64,000 nucleotides of DNA from Zea mays (lineage: Eukaryota > Streptophyta > Magnoliopsida > Poales > Poaceae). The position numbers were made by a program, and so were the translations under genes. How positions within the stretch are numbered: the stretch's first letter is position 1; every line of letters begins with the position of its first letter. This document shows, piece by piece, positions 20,961 through 34,200 of this stretch. Location of the stretch: positions 81,030,683-81,094,682 of the forward strand of contig NC_050096.1 in assembly GCF_902167145.1 (NCBI RefSeq). The letters are read 5' to 3'. The notes below the pieces were generated by a model. That model was given only the letters and a program-made list of their open reading frames with translations, did no database searches and was not told where the DNA came from.

Positions 20961-21391
20961 GGCTGATTACATAGTAGCTGTTGTCGATAACATTACTAAT
21001 GTTGTGTGTACTAAAAATGGTTGTCCAAATCTCTATCTGTGTTTCCAGCGTTTAGGAGTAAAGGTGTAGCCTCGCTCTTTGCATATATATACATGACTAG
21101 CTTACTACCTTGAGCCTCCAAGAACCATGATTTTTTATTGTGCGTGTGTTGGCATATTTATAGATGTACACTTGGGTTGTGCTTAATGGGTTAGCCTGAA
21201 ACAGAAAAAAGCACGATACAAGCACGACACGAATAGAAATATTTTAATGTCGGTTTAATCCGCCCCATGGATAAGGTCGAGGTCGTGGCCCATGGGCAGG
21301 TACAGGCGCAACCCATTTAAGGAAGACAGAAAATGACTTATAAAGAGGCACGAAAAAAGTATATATATTCATTAAAACCGCACTTCGTTCC
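20961..21391 (+). repeat. old repeat unit 1 (left part), host of insertions
   Basis: Related to 36274-36681 (tgattacatagta...ttgtcgataacatta) and continued at 34772 after the inserted element. It has motifs such as gcacgaca and ttaatgtcgg. No coding capacity; class unknown. The last 76 bases (21316-21391) recur exactly at 31168-31243. Confidence 0.75.
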
Positions 21392-23422
21392 TGAAAGTGC
21401 ATTCATCCCTTTTGTGAGTTTTGGTGATTTGGATGACAACACATTTAAAAGACTAACAAGTTTGCTAAGTGTTGAACAAGAAATTCAGTATGATGAACAT
21501 ACTTGAATAGTGTATAATGACAGTGAATAAAGGTTCAACACAAGGTTAAATAACCAGTGAGACAATGCAAATAGATATAATATGATCTCTATATTGGTTT
21601 GAATATATGGACAAGACCTGAGAAATCACTACATACATATGATCAGAATAAAGGATGAAGTGATTAAGAGGATAGGTCAAGCCAAAGTGAATAAGATATG
21701 AGAAATCGTGAATTGGCTTGACCATATCACTATCAGTCCATATATGCTTCTATGAGAATCAAACTAGAGCTTGATTAATCTTAACAGTTATATCTATAAG
21801 ACATTCAAGCAAGGTTCGCAATATTGAAGAAATGATTCTCTCAATGGATGCTCAAAATGATGTGACTCAAGAATGGCTTGATAGGGTGAAGATAGCAAGG
21901 AAAGGGCTTCGAGGAACTAAGTGAAGGTGAAGGCCAAGCGACGGCTTGTAGACCGAGGTACCATGGCTAAGGTGAAGAAGAGAGTACTTGCACTAAGTCG
22001 ATGAACTAATCAGCTATGAAAAGTTATAACATGTTGATGCATCAGTAAGGTGACTTGAAGTCATGATTTGAACTCATATATGGTGATATGGTACAAGTCA
22101 CAGGGTTTGAGTTATGTTTGCTTCAAAAGGTGAGACAAAGATGTTTGTGATCCTTATGAAGCAACGCCATGGAGAAATCACACATGAGACACCAATGACT
22201 CAAGGAGTTTACTTAATTATATTAAAATATAATTAAGCTGAGCTTTTTAGCTGAGCTGAACTTCAGCTGAGTTGAGCTTCTTCAGCTGCAGCTGAGCTGA
22301 ACTTTAGCTGAGTTGAGCTTTCTCAACTCCAGCTGAACTTCAAGTTCAACCGGGGTCCAGGGCAGGTTCAACCGGTGTCTAGAGAGGTTCAACCGGGGTC
22401 CAAGGAAAGTTCAGCCGGGTTTTTTTTTCTGGACCTCACTGGTCAAAACCGGTTGAACCGGTCCTAGGGGAGGTTCAACCGGTGTCAGGGTCACCTGACC
22501 GGTCTGACCTCCTAACTGGCAGACTGACTGCCAGTCTGACTCCCAGGCGGTTGAACCGGCCTAGGGGCGGTTCAACCGGTGTCAGGACCTGTTTTTGCAG
22601 TCTGACCTGCAGTCTGCCAGTCTGACTGGGAGACTGACTGTCAGCCTGCCCCAGGCGGTTGAACCGGTCCTAGGGGCGGTTCAACCGGTCCTCCACAGCT
22701 AAAATCAGTCCAATGACTAGTTTTGAAGCCCCACCTATATATACTCACTCCTACCTCTCTCCCCACATAAGAGCACGACCCAAACTCCATTTCTAACTTG
22801 AAGAACACCTCCCACTCTCTCTCACACATCTCTTGCCTCTCCCATTTCAAATCTTTGGAGAGAAATCTTTGAGTGAGTTTGAGAGCTGCGGTTTTTGTGC
22901 TTCATCTCCAAATCTCTCTTGCTCTTCTTCATTCGAGCTTTGGTACTAGGTGTCTCTTGTGAGTCTCCAAATCTTGTGGAAGACCACAATAAAGTTTGTA
23001 TTACCCGCTCGTTTGAGCAAAGATTAGTGTGTGAGCTTGACCTTTGTGGTCGGCAAAGGGAGGATTATGGTTGAAAGAGACCCGGCTCTTTGTGGGCGCA
23101 TCAATGAGAAAGTAGGGCACCTTGGTGGTGTGATCGAACCTCGGGATAAATCTTGTGTCTCTTGTGTTCTTGTTCATTGTGCTTATACATGTTCTTCGTT
23201 CTCTCACCATTCCGTGAAAGATTTGTTTATATCTTTTTGGTGTGTGGATTTTGAGAAGTGCCCTTCTCAGATCTATTACTTTCCTGTGGATCATTTAGAA
23301 CATCTCATTTTCAAAGTTAACTGGGTGAATTTCGAGATCAATTCAGTTTTACCCAATTTGCTTCTAGTTTTTGTTGAAAAAAGTTTTAACTTGCCTATTC
23401 ACCCCCCTCTAGGCAACTTTCA
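21392..23422 (+). repeat. 5' LTR (LTR A), 2031 bp
   Basis: It contains repeated GGTTGAACCGG and GGTTCAACCGG inverted pairs and CAGTCTGACTGG blocks (22340-22700). TATA-like CTATATATACTC is near 22735. Relative to LTR C it lacks about 200 bp near 22230 and about 50 bp near 22945, the second with an ACTA microhomology. Confidence 0.88.
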
Positions 23423-23424
23423 AT

Positions 23425-23437
23425 TGGTATCGGAGCC
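23425..23437 (+). other. primer binding site (iMet type)
   Basis: TGGTATCGGAGCC two bases after LTR A, identical to the PBS of the intact Sirevirus. Confidence 0.85.
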
Positions 23438-23459
23438 TAATCCTCGTTCTAACGCTTAA

Positions 23460-25020
23460 CCGTGTGAGGAAAAGATCATATCGGGGGGGCTAAGAAATGA
23501 AAGTTCTTCTAAGCTTGAAAAAGTTGAGGTTGTCTCGACTTCATCTTTTGGTGCAGATGTTGATCCTAGGGCAATAGATCTTGCCATGAGAATCGCCGAA
23601 AGGATGTTCCTCAATGAAGGAAGATGAGGCGAAGAACAAGATTGAAGAAGAATAAAATGATCGATGGAGACCAAACAACGAATCCACCTCTTCACAGGGT
23701 TCGTCTTTCAAATCCACTTCTCATATGTGCTTTGTCACTAATGGGAGTGACAGTGAAAGCGAAATTGAGGATGACGAGGAGCATGAAAGTGATAGTGAAG
23801 ATGAGGACGATCTTCAACAATTCTTCGCTCAACTAAGCAAGAAAAATTGGATGAGCTTGCTCAAACTCATGAAAAGAGCGGAAGAACAAAAAGGAATGCT
23901 TTATAAGCAAGAAGACTTCCTCATCAGAAAAATCGAAGACTTAGAGAAGTTGACCAAAGAGCATGAGAAGCTAAAGTGCTCTCATGATCATTTGGTCCAA
24001 AGGTACGAAAAGGTTTTAATTGAGCAAACTAGTACTTCAAATGCTTTATCATGTGTTGCTCAATTAGAAAAAGAAAATACTATGCTCAAGAACACGATAG
24101 AAAACCTAAATATTGAAAATATAGCTTTGCAAGAAAAACATGATATGATTGTGTGCTCTTATAATAAATTGATGGATTCACATATCATGTTAGAAATGAC
24201 TCATGAGGTTGTGTTAACTAACTTGAAATCATATCAACCTCACATATGCACATGTACTCAAATAGAAACTTTATTATCATGTGCTAACAAATGTTGCTCT
24301 CAAGAAAGCCAATCTTCCATTTAGCAAGAATTTTCAGGAACAAGTAATGTTTCCTATGCAAAAGAAAACAATGAGCTCAAGGAAGAAAATGAGAGGCTAA
24401 AAAGGAGCTTGACTCAATTGAAGGGAAAGTGTCATGCTCAACCTTCTAAAGATAACCGTGATAATATGGTGAAAAAGCTTGAGAAGGGGACAACCGTAGC
24501 ATGCACAAAACCCCTTCAAAAGAATACCAAGCTTTCCAAGAAGCGCATGAGCAAAATTCAAGGTGAGAAAATTAATGCTCATACTATTTGCTCTAACAAT
24601 GTACCTATGTGCTTCAACAAAGAAAGATCAAAGAGAAGCGATAGAATGTGCTATGGATGCTAGGAGAAGGATCATGAAATTGATTCATGCCCCCACATGA
24701 AGAATCAAGACCTTGCACGATCAAGAAAGATGACCATCAAAAAGGATGAAAGCAAAAGACAAATGCATTGCAAGGACAAGCACCACATTTGTTACAATTG
24801 CCGTGAAAAGGGTCATCTATTCAAGGTTTGTCCAAAGGGTAAAACTCCTAAGCCTAACTTGGCAATACATTCAAATATGATTAGGAGACCCAAATTTGAC
24901 TCTTGTGCTAGAAAGGTGATGAGTTCACCACATTCTAGGACCAAGGCTATTTGGGTGCCTAAGTCCTTATTGGCTAACCTTGATGGACCCATCATGAGAT
25001 GGGTACCAAAATTTACTTAA
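23460..25020 (+). pseudogene. gag: Gag C-terminal remnant, interrupted
   Basis: The N-terminal UBN2-like half of Gag is missing. What remains reads in pieces: 23725-24324 (acidic start, then long heptad-rich coiled coil, 199 aa, closed by TAG), 24409-24663, and 24697-25020. The last has the zinc knuckle CYNCREKGHLFKVC and the Sirevirus end motifs AIWVPKSLLAN and MRWVPK, the same order as in the intact element's Gag. In-frame stops at about 24322 and 24661 separate the pieces. This could be a cis-mobilised derivative, but no functional Gag can be read. Confidence 0.82.
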
Positions 25021-28000
25021 TAAGTTTTGCAGGTACCTAGAGATGATATGAAGCTTTATGGTGCTTGAGTAGTTTAACTCAATCCTTATCTCAAGCTATC
25101 AATCTTACATTGTCTATCCTTTAAGATTGACCCAAAAATGAATTTAGTTGTTATATCACTTACTTCATATTCATCTCTAGCAAGAATTTGTGTTGTAGGG
25201 AATAAGGATTAACCTTTGTGGGAATCAAGCAAAAGGTCTACAGCTAAGGGATATCTAAAGGATGGTAAAAATTAAATCTTAAGTGCACATTGCTTTTAAT
25301 TAGTATATTCCTTTGTGTCTTTCGTAGCCATATAAAGGAAAAATGAAGCACTTGAGAATGAACTTAAAATATTTTACCTTATCTTTGAATAGTTCCAATC
25401 ATATGGTAGATTGCATATTTGTTATTCTTATATGTGGCAATCTACATACTTTAATTGATGATAATTAATTTGTGGCATATTGCAAATTAATTATCGTATT
25501 ATTGCCATGACCTAGACATAAAGAGCATTATCCCATGTTCTTAAATGAATAGGGTGCTAAGTAAGAAATTCAAATTCTTAAAGCACTTACCAAAAGGGGA
25601 ATTCTCTATATGACTAGAGTTGTGAGACTAATGTTTCTATCTAAGTGTTTATGTAGTCTCACAACATGAGAATGTGTTTCTCACATGAAATGTGCCATTC
25701 AACATTCAAAGAAGATAAATCTAATACTATGTGATGTATTCCTTCTTGTTTAAATTGGTTTTGAGCCTTCTACATTAATTACTCACCGTGCTATGAATTA
25801 AACTTTCCATGTAAACTTAATTAAATAATCATGCTATTTTCACCATGTTTAAATCAGTATTATGCATGATGTTTGTAAGGGTAATTTAGTTCATATCATG
25901 AGGTTTCCTTATTTTAGTAACCTTCTTATGATTTATATACTAGAGGTTGCTAAATAGGAAGCTATTGCTTGTGTTTCAAATGCAATCTCTTTTAAGATAT
26001 TTCATGGAAATTCATAAGTAGAGATTGTGCTCTTTCAATTGGTAAAATCACAAGCATTAAAGGTTAATCTTCACCTAAAAGAAAGATTAGGAATGCTCAA
26101 GGCAAAGGTATGGAACTAGTTGTTTCATTTGGTATGCGACCAATAATAGTTTCTTTCAAGTGACATTCTTTCAATTGGTAATAATCTATTCTATGGAAAA
26201 AATGTCAATATGAAGGTTAAATTCCTTTTGGCTTAAATTTGTAAATTGGTGCATATTGTTAATTCACTCCTCCATGTGCATTAACTTAAAAGGAATTTAA
26301 TTTATGCCTTTATGCCTCATAAATGATGATTTATTTGCCATTCATATATAAATATCATCATTCATTAAATACTTCCTTGTACTACTAATACCTCTTTTCA
26401 AAGTGCTTTTCGACTAATTTTAGAAGGAAAAGAGATAACAAGCTAAAGAAGGAAGTCTCCACAAATGAAGAAAAGAAGAATATTTAGATGACACCATTTC
26501 ATATAGTAACACCTTTCAATTGATATAACAAATGGTATGTTCTGTATGGTGGTAAGTATTTTTAGGCATAAGTTGATTCATTGCAAATTTGTCATGCCTT
26601 GACCATGATATGTAATGTACTCCTCATGAGACTCTTAACTGAATTGAAAGTGCATGTGGCAAGTCATTCAAATACTTGATGCACATATCTAGTGGGAGAA
26701 CATTATATATCTTGTGTCGTAGAGAATAAGTTTCCCTTGAGTAAGCTATACTAAGACAATCCAAGATGGTAAATTTGTATCTCATTCATATGGATTGTAA
26801 TCTTTGTTTTCTAAATAGCTACTCTTGATACAGTTTAAAATTCCCTTATCGTTAAATCTAAAAGTGCATAAGAATCCTTTTTGTTGATATTCATCACATA
26901 CATATGCACTAACATGGATATGATTTTTAAACTGTAAAAGGTACAATTAGTGATCCATACTCTCTAAATTTTGGAAACCCATATTTTGATATCTTAGAAA
27001 TCTACTTCAATCGGTATCCATATGCTTCACATTGAATTGGATCACTAAGTTGTAAATTCCATGCATAACTTGTCTTTATGATATAAATGCTTGTGCGACT
27101 AACCTTGATAAGGTAGGTGCACCCAAGGTCAAGCTAGGTTCATCATCAAGAAGGCAACACAATGATGTATCAAGAAAAGGAGAAAAGGCTCCTATTCTTA
27201 ACTCTTGCTCTTATCTGTGAGTTTACATATTAACTTGGAACCATAGTAAGATGGTTGTCAAGTATATGTGGATGCCTACACAAAGAGAAAGGCCACAATA
27301 AGGAATGTGATCACTCCTTCAATGGATCAAGTTGGGTGCTCGATAATGAATATATAAATCATATTTGGAGATAGTAGCAAGGGTGGTAACAACTGAATCT
27401 CAAGTGCATATTATTTTCAAATCTTATCTCTTTTGTGACTTGTGTAGCCACTAAGGGAAAAGAAGCATTTGAGTATATACATCAACTATTGATTATGAAA
27501 TAAAGGTCCAATTGGAAGATAAATGAATATTATCATATGGTCAACAAATCCAAAACTATGTGATGTACTCTCTCTAGTTAATTTGGATTTGATTCTTCTA
27601 TATTAGACACTCACCATAATATGGATTAAGTTAGCCCTTTAGACTTCATTGAATAACCATGCATATTATCCATATCATTCAAAATATATTGTGCATAAGG
27701 GCTCAAGGGAAATTTAGTCCATATTATGAGGTTTCTCTATTTTTAGCAACACGCTTGTCTTTCGCATATAAAGGGTTGCTAAATAAGAAACTAGTGCTTG
27801 TGCTACTAATGCCATCTCTTGTGTTGAGTTTATCCATAGAAAATCTATGTTAAGAGATGGTGCTTGTTTTAAATTGGATAAATCACAAGCTTAAGGATAC
27901 TATTCAACTAAAGTAAGATGAAGTTGATAAGAGGCCAAGGTATGAAAACTTCCTCTCCTTCAATTGTTTTAGTATTCTATCCTTAGTGGGATGTACCATA

Positions 28001-30603
28001 ATATAGATTAATTTCATTGCAATATAAAATGTTCAATAGTGCATATAACTTTGACATCAATCATATGTGTGCACTAATTTAAAAGAATTTAATCTATCCT
28101 TTTGGGTTCTAAGAATGATGATACATTTGCCATCCACATATAAGGATCATCATTTGTGAAACCCTCCTTTGTGTTTCTAATGCTCTCTTTTCTAAGTGTT
28201 TCAACAAGGTCCTCCCAAGTTCTTTGAAGATGAATTCAAAATCTACAAATATAAGGGTCTTGGTTGTTTCAATCATTGAGTTTCAATTGATCTCATATCA
28301 AGTATGATCGAATCAAGAAAAGATGAAAGAAGTTCATGATCACTTGGTTGGATGAAATCGTAAAAAGAAAAGAGATCACAGTGATTCAAGAAGGGAGTTA
28401 TAATTTTTTGTCAACCAAATAATGAAGATGTAGTGACATATTTATATGATATCCTTCATTATGAGGTTTGAGGTTCATATTAGCATGCTTTACCCTTCAA
28501 GATTTCAATTGATATACTTTTAGTTCTTAAACTTTTAATTGGTATAATTTTCACCATCTATTTAAAGCATGTTATGTTAAACCAAGATATAGTGCAAACT
28601 TCTCCTTTAACCTCGTATTGTTGATGTGCATATGTGTACTTTGTGCACTCTTACATGCACAAATTGAGGGAGAGTTTAGCCTATATCCTGTGAAACTAAT
28701 GATTTCTTTCAAGTTCATGTTGTGTAGTCTCACACCTTGGAGAACATTAAATGAGGATGAATGGTTCCATAGAAATGAAAATGAGTTTCTCTTGAACCTA
28801 TCAAGAAAATGAGTTCCTCCTGATCGTTTGAAGAGGATAAGTTTCTCTTTGAAATGTCAAGCCTATCAAAAGATAAGATGGAAATTCATTATTATAATGG
28901 AGACCATGTGACATAGAACTAAGGTGTGTCACGCCATGAATTAGTGTATTACATTTGTGTATCTAGGCTCTTACATGCTAGTGTATGCATGTATATGCAA
29001 TATCTTAAGTCACATCATAAGGTTGCACTTGTGGTGACGATTAAAGAATCTCTAGATATTTGATTAATACCTCTTGTGGTGATGTCATAAGTTAGTCTTA
29101 AGTCATCTTAGTGAGGTATGAGTCAAACATGCTAACTTCTCAAGAATCTTGGCTTAAAATATTGCATATCATGTCTATTAGTATACATTTTGATTATGAG
29201 TAATTCCTTCAATTGGTGCAATTTCATATTTTCATACTTTATTTGTACCAAGGTTCAAATTGTATAACTTAATCCCCTGGCCTCATAAGTCCAAGTGCAT
29301 AAGCTAAACAAGTATTCATCACTTGTATGCACACATTTAGGGGGAGAATGGTCTATAATTTGAATCTTTGAGACTAACTTCATTTCCAAGTCTATTATGT
29401 GTGTAGTCTCAAATTAGAAAGGAATTTTCGGGCAAAGACAATCGCTTCCACTTCAAATTTGATGGGTATCAAAGATTCTTTGCTCCAATAAATGTATCTT
29501 TCATATATTTCATAAGGGAATGAGTTTCTCTTTTATATGCTACTCCAACATCATCTAAAATTGGTAAACATGTATCACATCCTTTTGGATTGCAAATGTA
29601 TAAAGTAGCATAGCTTATAAATTCTCCTGTCTAGAACTTAATTGATTAAATAGTGCACATGTTTTTTATATTGCATGATTATGTTCAATTGATACTCCTT
29701 TTATGCCAATGGTACTTTAAGTTGCAAATAAGTACTCTCAACAGATATCAATTGAATTCATATATATGTGTGCACTAAAACATGAGGAGAACTTAGTGTA
29801 ATATGCTATTAGTGATCTGCTTATCTATAAAATTGTATCAATTGGTGTTTTTCAATTGATATTTTCATACATGATCACTAGTTGCATAATCCATACTTGT
29901 GCAATTTTCATGTTGCCTCTTGTTGTGATAAGAAAATGCTAGGTGACATCTAGACTCTAGGTATCAAGTTTCACCTTCGATTTAGTATGACAATCTTCAT
30001 TTAATATCTCGGACCTATGTCACAACTATACCAACAAGAGCTTGCAAATGAATTGTAAATCCGACACAAGTTTGGAACTCCCCTTGAAAAGGTAAAATGC
30101 AAAGGTACATCACTTCATGTCACTTCTCCATTACCTTTGTGCCATCTAAGGACCCTTTTCATAATAGTGTGTTCCCATCTTGCTTAATCATAATTTCTAG
30201 CCTTTATATTCTTTGTATCTTTTTTTGAATATTTATGACAAAGGGGGAGAAATTTTGCATTAAATCTTACCTTTAGTCTTATGTAACTAAGTGTTAGAAG
30301 ACTTTTAAAGGGGAGAAATAATTAACAAAAGGGGAAGTCATAAGAAAAACATAAGATATAGAAAATTGATGAGTGCATACTATGTCATGAGCATCACGTT
30401 TATTTTATGACACACTCCACCCCATAAATAGTATGATATAAGTTGTCTCCATACTTTGACCCAAATATGTGCTTTTGGCATTTGAGTACAAAAGTGTTAT
30501 TTTCTGAAATGCCCATATTTAGGGGGAGGAAACTATATCATAGGATTCAAAATCTTATTTATTAAATCTCATGTAAGCTTTAAATGTGTTGTCATCAATC
30601 ACC
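25021..30603 (+). other. 5.6-kb AT-rich noncoding interior in place of pol
   Basis: No pol domain seen on either strand. The sequence is built from diverged repeats: 25257-26480 resembles 27378-28250, and blocks like tgtgtagtctca recur near 25650, 28715 and 29400. PPT-like motifs recur (near 28665, 29337, 30240, 30307, 30520). It looks like an expanded version of the PPT-repeat region that follows pol in Sireviruses. Confidence 0.7.
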
Positions 30604-30617
30604 AAAAAGGGGGAGAT
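30604..30617 (+). other. polypurine tract
   Basis: AAAAAGGGGGAGAT, identical to the PPT of the intact Sirevirus, directly before the TGAAAGTGC LTR start. Confidence 0.9.
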
Positions 30618-31167
30618 TGAAAGTGCAGTCATCCCTTTTGTGAGTTTTGATGATTTGGATGACAACACATTTAAAAGACTAACAAGTTTGCTAAGTGTTG
30701 AACAGGAAATTTAGTATGACGAACATACTTGAATAGTGTATAATGACAGTGAACAAAGGTTCAACACAAGGTTAAATAACCAGTGAGACAATGCAAATGG
30801 ATATAATATGATCTCTATATTGGTTTGAATATATGGACAAGACCTGAGAAATCACTACATACATATGATCAGAATAGAGGATGAAGTGATTAAGAGGATA
30901 GGTCAAGCCAAAGTGAATAAGATATGAGGAATCGTGAATTGGCTTGACCATATTACTATCAGTCCATATATGCTTCTATGAGAATCAAACTAGAACTTGA
31001 TTAATCTTAACAGTTATATCTATAATACATTCAAGCAAGGTTCGCAATATTGAAGAAATGATTCTCTCAATGGATGCTCAAAATGATGTGACTCAAAAAT
31101 GGCTTGATAGGGTGAAGATAGCAAGGAAAGGGCTTCGAGGAACTAAGCGAAGGTGAAGGCCAAGCGA
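30618..31167 (+). repeat. truncated 3' LTR (LTR B)
   Basis: Aligns with the first 550 bases of LTR A with about 14 differences by eye, then stops at CAAGCGA, where the duplicated flank starts. Confidence 0.85.
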
Positions 31168-31243
31168 TTTAAGGAAGACAGAAAATGACTTATAAAGAGG
31201 CACGAAAAAAGTATATATATTCATTAAAACCGCACTTCGTTCC
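31168..31243 (+). repeat. duplicated left flank of the element
   Basis: 76 bases identical to 21316-21391, ending in GTTCC. It is old-repeat sequence that should not occur inside the element. Confidence 0.92.
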
Positions 31244-34200
31244 TGAAAGTGCATTCATCCCTTTTGTGAGTTTTGGTGATTTGGATGACAACACATTTAA
31301 AAGACTAACAAGTTTGCTAAGTGTTGAACAAGAAATTCAGAATGATGAACATACTTGAATAGTGTATAATGACAGTGAACAAAGGTTCAACACAAGGTTA
31401 AATAACCAGTGAGACAATGCAAATAGATATAATATGATCTCTATATTGGTTTGAATATATGGACAAGACCTGAGAAATCACTACATACATATGATCAGAA
31501 TAAAGGATGAAGTGATTAAGAGGATAGGTCAAGCCAAAGTGAATAAGATATGAGAAATCGTGAATTGGCTTGACCATATTACTATCAGTCCATATATGCT
31601 TCTATGAGAATCAAACTAGAGCTTGATTAATCTTAACAGTTATATCTATAAGACATTCAAGCAAGGTTCGCAATATTGAAGAAATGATTCTCTCAATGGA
31701 TGCTCAAAATGATGTGACTCAAGAATGGCTTGATAGGGTGAAGATAGCAAGGAAAAGGCTTCGAGGAACTAAGTGAAGGTGAAGGCCAAGCGACGGCTTG
31801 TAGACCGAGGTACCATGGCTAAGGTGAAGAAGAGAGTACTTGCACTAAGTCGATGAACTAATCAGCTATGAAAAGTTATAACATGTTGATGCATCAGTAA
31901 GGTGACTTGAAACCATGATTTGAACTCATATATGGTGATATGGTACAAGTCATAGGGTTTGAGTTGTGTTTGCTTCAAAAGGTGAGACAAAGATGTTTGT
32001 GATCCTTATGAAGCAACGCCATGGAGAAATCACACATGAGACACCAATGACTCAAGGAGTTTACTTAATAATATTTTATTTAACTTGAGTATAGGAATCG
32101 TCGTACTATAAAGAGGGATCCAAAAAGAAGGTTGGTGTTTGCCAAAGCTCAAGCCTCTATATTCAAAAGCTATTTTTGAAAACCAAAAATCTCTTGAACG
32201 TTCTATGGTTGATCGCGGTTAGGTTTGAGAAACCTAGGGTGTTCTTGTTGAAAAGCAGCTGAACTTCTTGAAAGTAGCCTAGAGGGGGGGTGAATAGGGC
32301 GAATCTGAAATTTACAAACTTAAGCACAACTTCAAGCCGGGTTAGCGTTAGAAATAGAAACGAGTCCGAGAGAGAGGGCGCAAAACAAATCGTGAGCGAA
32401 TAAAGAGCAAGACACGATGATTTGTTTTACCGAGGTTCGGTTCTTGCAAACCTACTCCCCGTTGAGGTGGTCACGAAGACCGGGTCTCTTTCAACCCTTT
32501 CCCTCTCTCAAACGGTCACTTAGACCGAGTGAGCTTCTTCTTCTCAATCAAACGGGACACAAAGTCCCCGCAAGGACCACCACACAATTGGTGTCTCTTG
32601 CCTTGGTTACAATTGAGTTTGATCACAAGAATGGAGGAAGAAAGAAGCAATCCAAGCGCAAGAGCTCAAATGAACACAACAAATCACTCTCTTTAATCAC
32701 TAAAGCTTTGTGTGGAGTTGGGAGAGGATTTGATCTCTTTGGTGTGTCTTGTATTGAATGCTATAGCTCTTGTAAGGTGTAGAAGTGTAGAAACTTGGAT
32801 GCCATTGAATGTGGGGTGGTTGGGGTATTTATAGCCCCAACCACCAAAAATGGTCGTTGGAAGACTGCTGTCGCATGGCGCACCGGACAGTCCGGTGCGC
32901 CAGCCACGTCAGCGAGCCGTTGGGGTTCGACCGTTGGAGCTCTGACTTGTGGGGCCTCTAGGTTGTCTGGTGGTGCACCAGACAGGTCCTGTAGACTGTC
33001 CGGTGCGCCAACTGCGCGTCCTCTGTCCTCTGCGCGTGCAGGCACGCATTTAATGCGTTGCAGTCGACTGTTGCGCGCGAGGTAGCCGTTGCTCCGCTGG
33101 CACACCGGACAGTCCGGTGTGCACCGGACACTGTCCGGTGACTCACCGGACACTGTCCGGTGACTCACCGGACACTGTCCGGTGACTCACCGGACACTGT
33201 CCGGTGAATTATAGCGGAGCGCCCTCTGATTTTCCCGAAGGTAGCGAGTTCAGCTTCGAGTGCCCTGGTGCACCGGACACTGTCCGGTGGCACACCGGAC
33301 AGTCCGGTGCGCCAGACCAGGGTGCCTTTTGGGATGTATTTTGCTCTCTTTGTTTGAACCCTTTCTTGGTCTTTTTATTGGCTTATTGTGAACCTTTGGC
33401 ACCTATAAAACTTATAGACTAGAGCAAACTAGTTAGTCCAATTATTTGTGTTGGGCAATTCAACCACCAAAATCAATTAGGAAAAAGGTGTAAGCCTAAT
33501 TCCCTTTCACTTCTTCAACTGCAGCTGAGCTTTTCAGTTGAGCTGAACTTCAGCTGAGTTGAGCTTCTTCAACTGCAGCTGAGCTGAACTTCAGCTGAGT
33601 TGAACTTTCTCAACTCCAGTTGAACTTCAAGTTCAACCAGGGTCCAGGGCAGGTTCAACCGGTGTCCAGAGAGGTTCAACCAGGGTCCATGGAAAGTTCA
33701 GCGGGGGTTTTTTTTCTGGACCTCACTGGTCAAAACCGGTTGAACCGGTCCGAGGGGAGGTTCAACCGGTGTCAGGGTCACCTAACGGTCTGACCTCCTG
33801 ACTGGCAGACTGACTTCCAGTCTGACTCCCAGGCGGTTTAACCGACCTAGGGGCGGTTCAACCGGTGTCAGGACCTATTTTTGCAGTATGACCTGCAGTC
33901 TGCCAGTCTGACTGGGAGACTGACTGTCAGCCTGCCCCAGGCGGTTGAACCGGTCCTAGGGGCGGTTCAACCGGTCCTCCACAGCCAAAATCAGTCCAAC
34001 GGCTAGTTTTGAAGCCCTACCTATATATACTCACTCCTACCTCTCTCCCCACACAAGAGCACGACCCAAACTCCATTTCTAACTTGAAGAACACCTTCCA
34101 CTCTCTCTCACACATCTCTTGCCTCTCCCATTTCAAATCTTTGGAGAGATATCTTTGAGTGAGTTTGAAAGCTGCGGTTTTTGTGCTTCATCTCCAAATC

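Noticed and set aside
32417..33422. Frames inside the solo LTR at 32269
   Set aside because: Translations of LTR palindromes and leader; the LTR is complete and noncoding.
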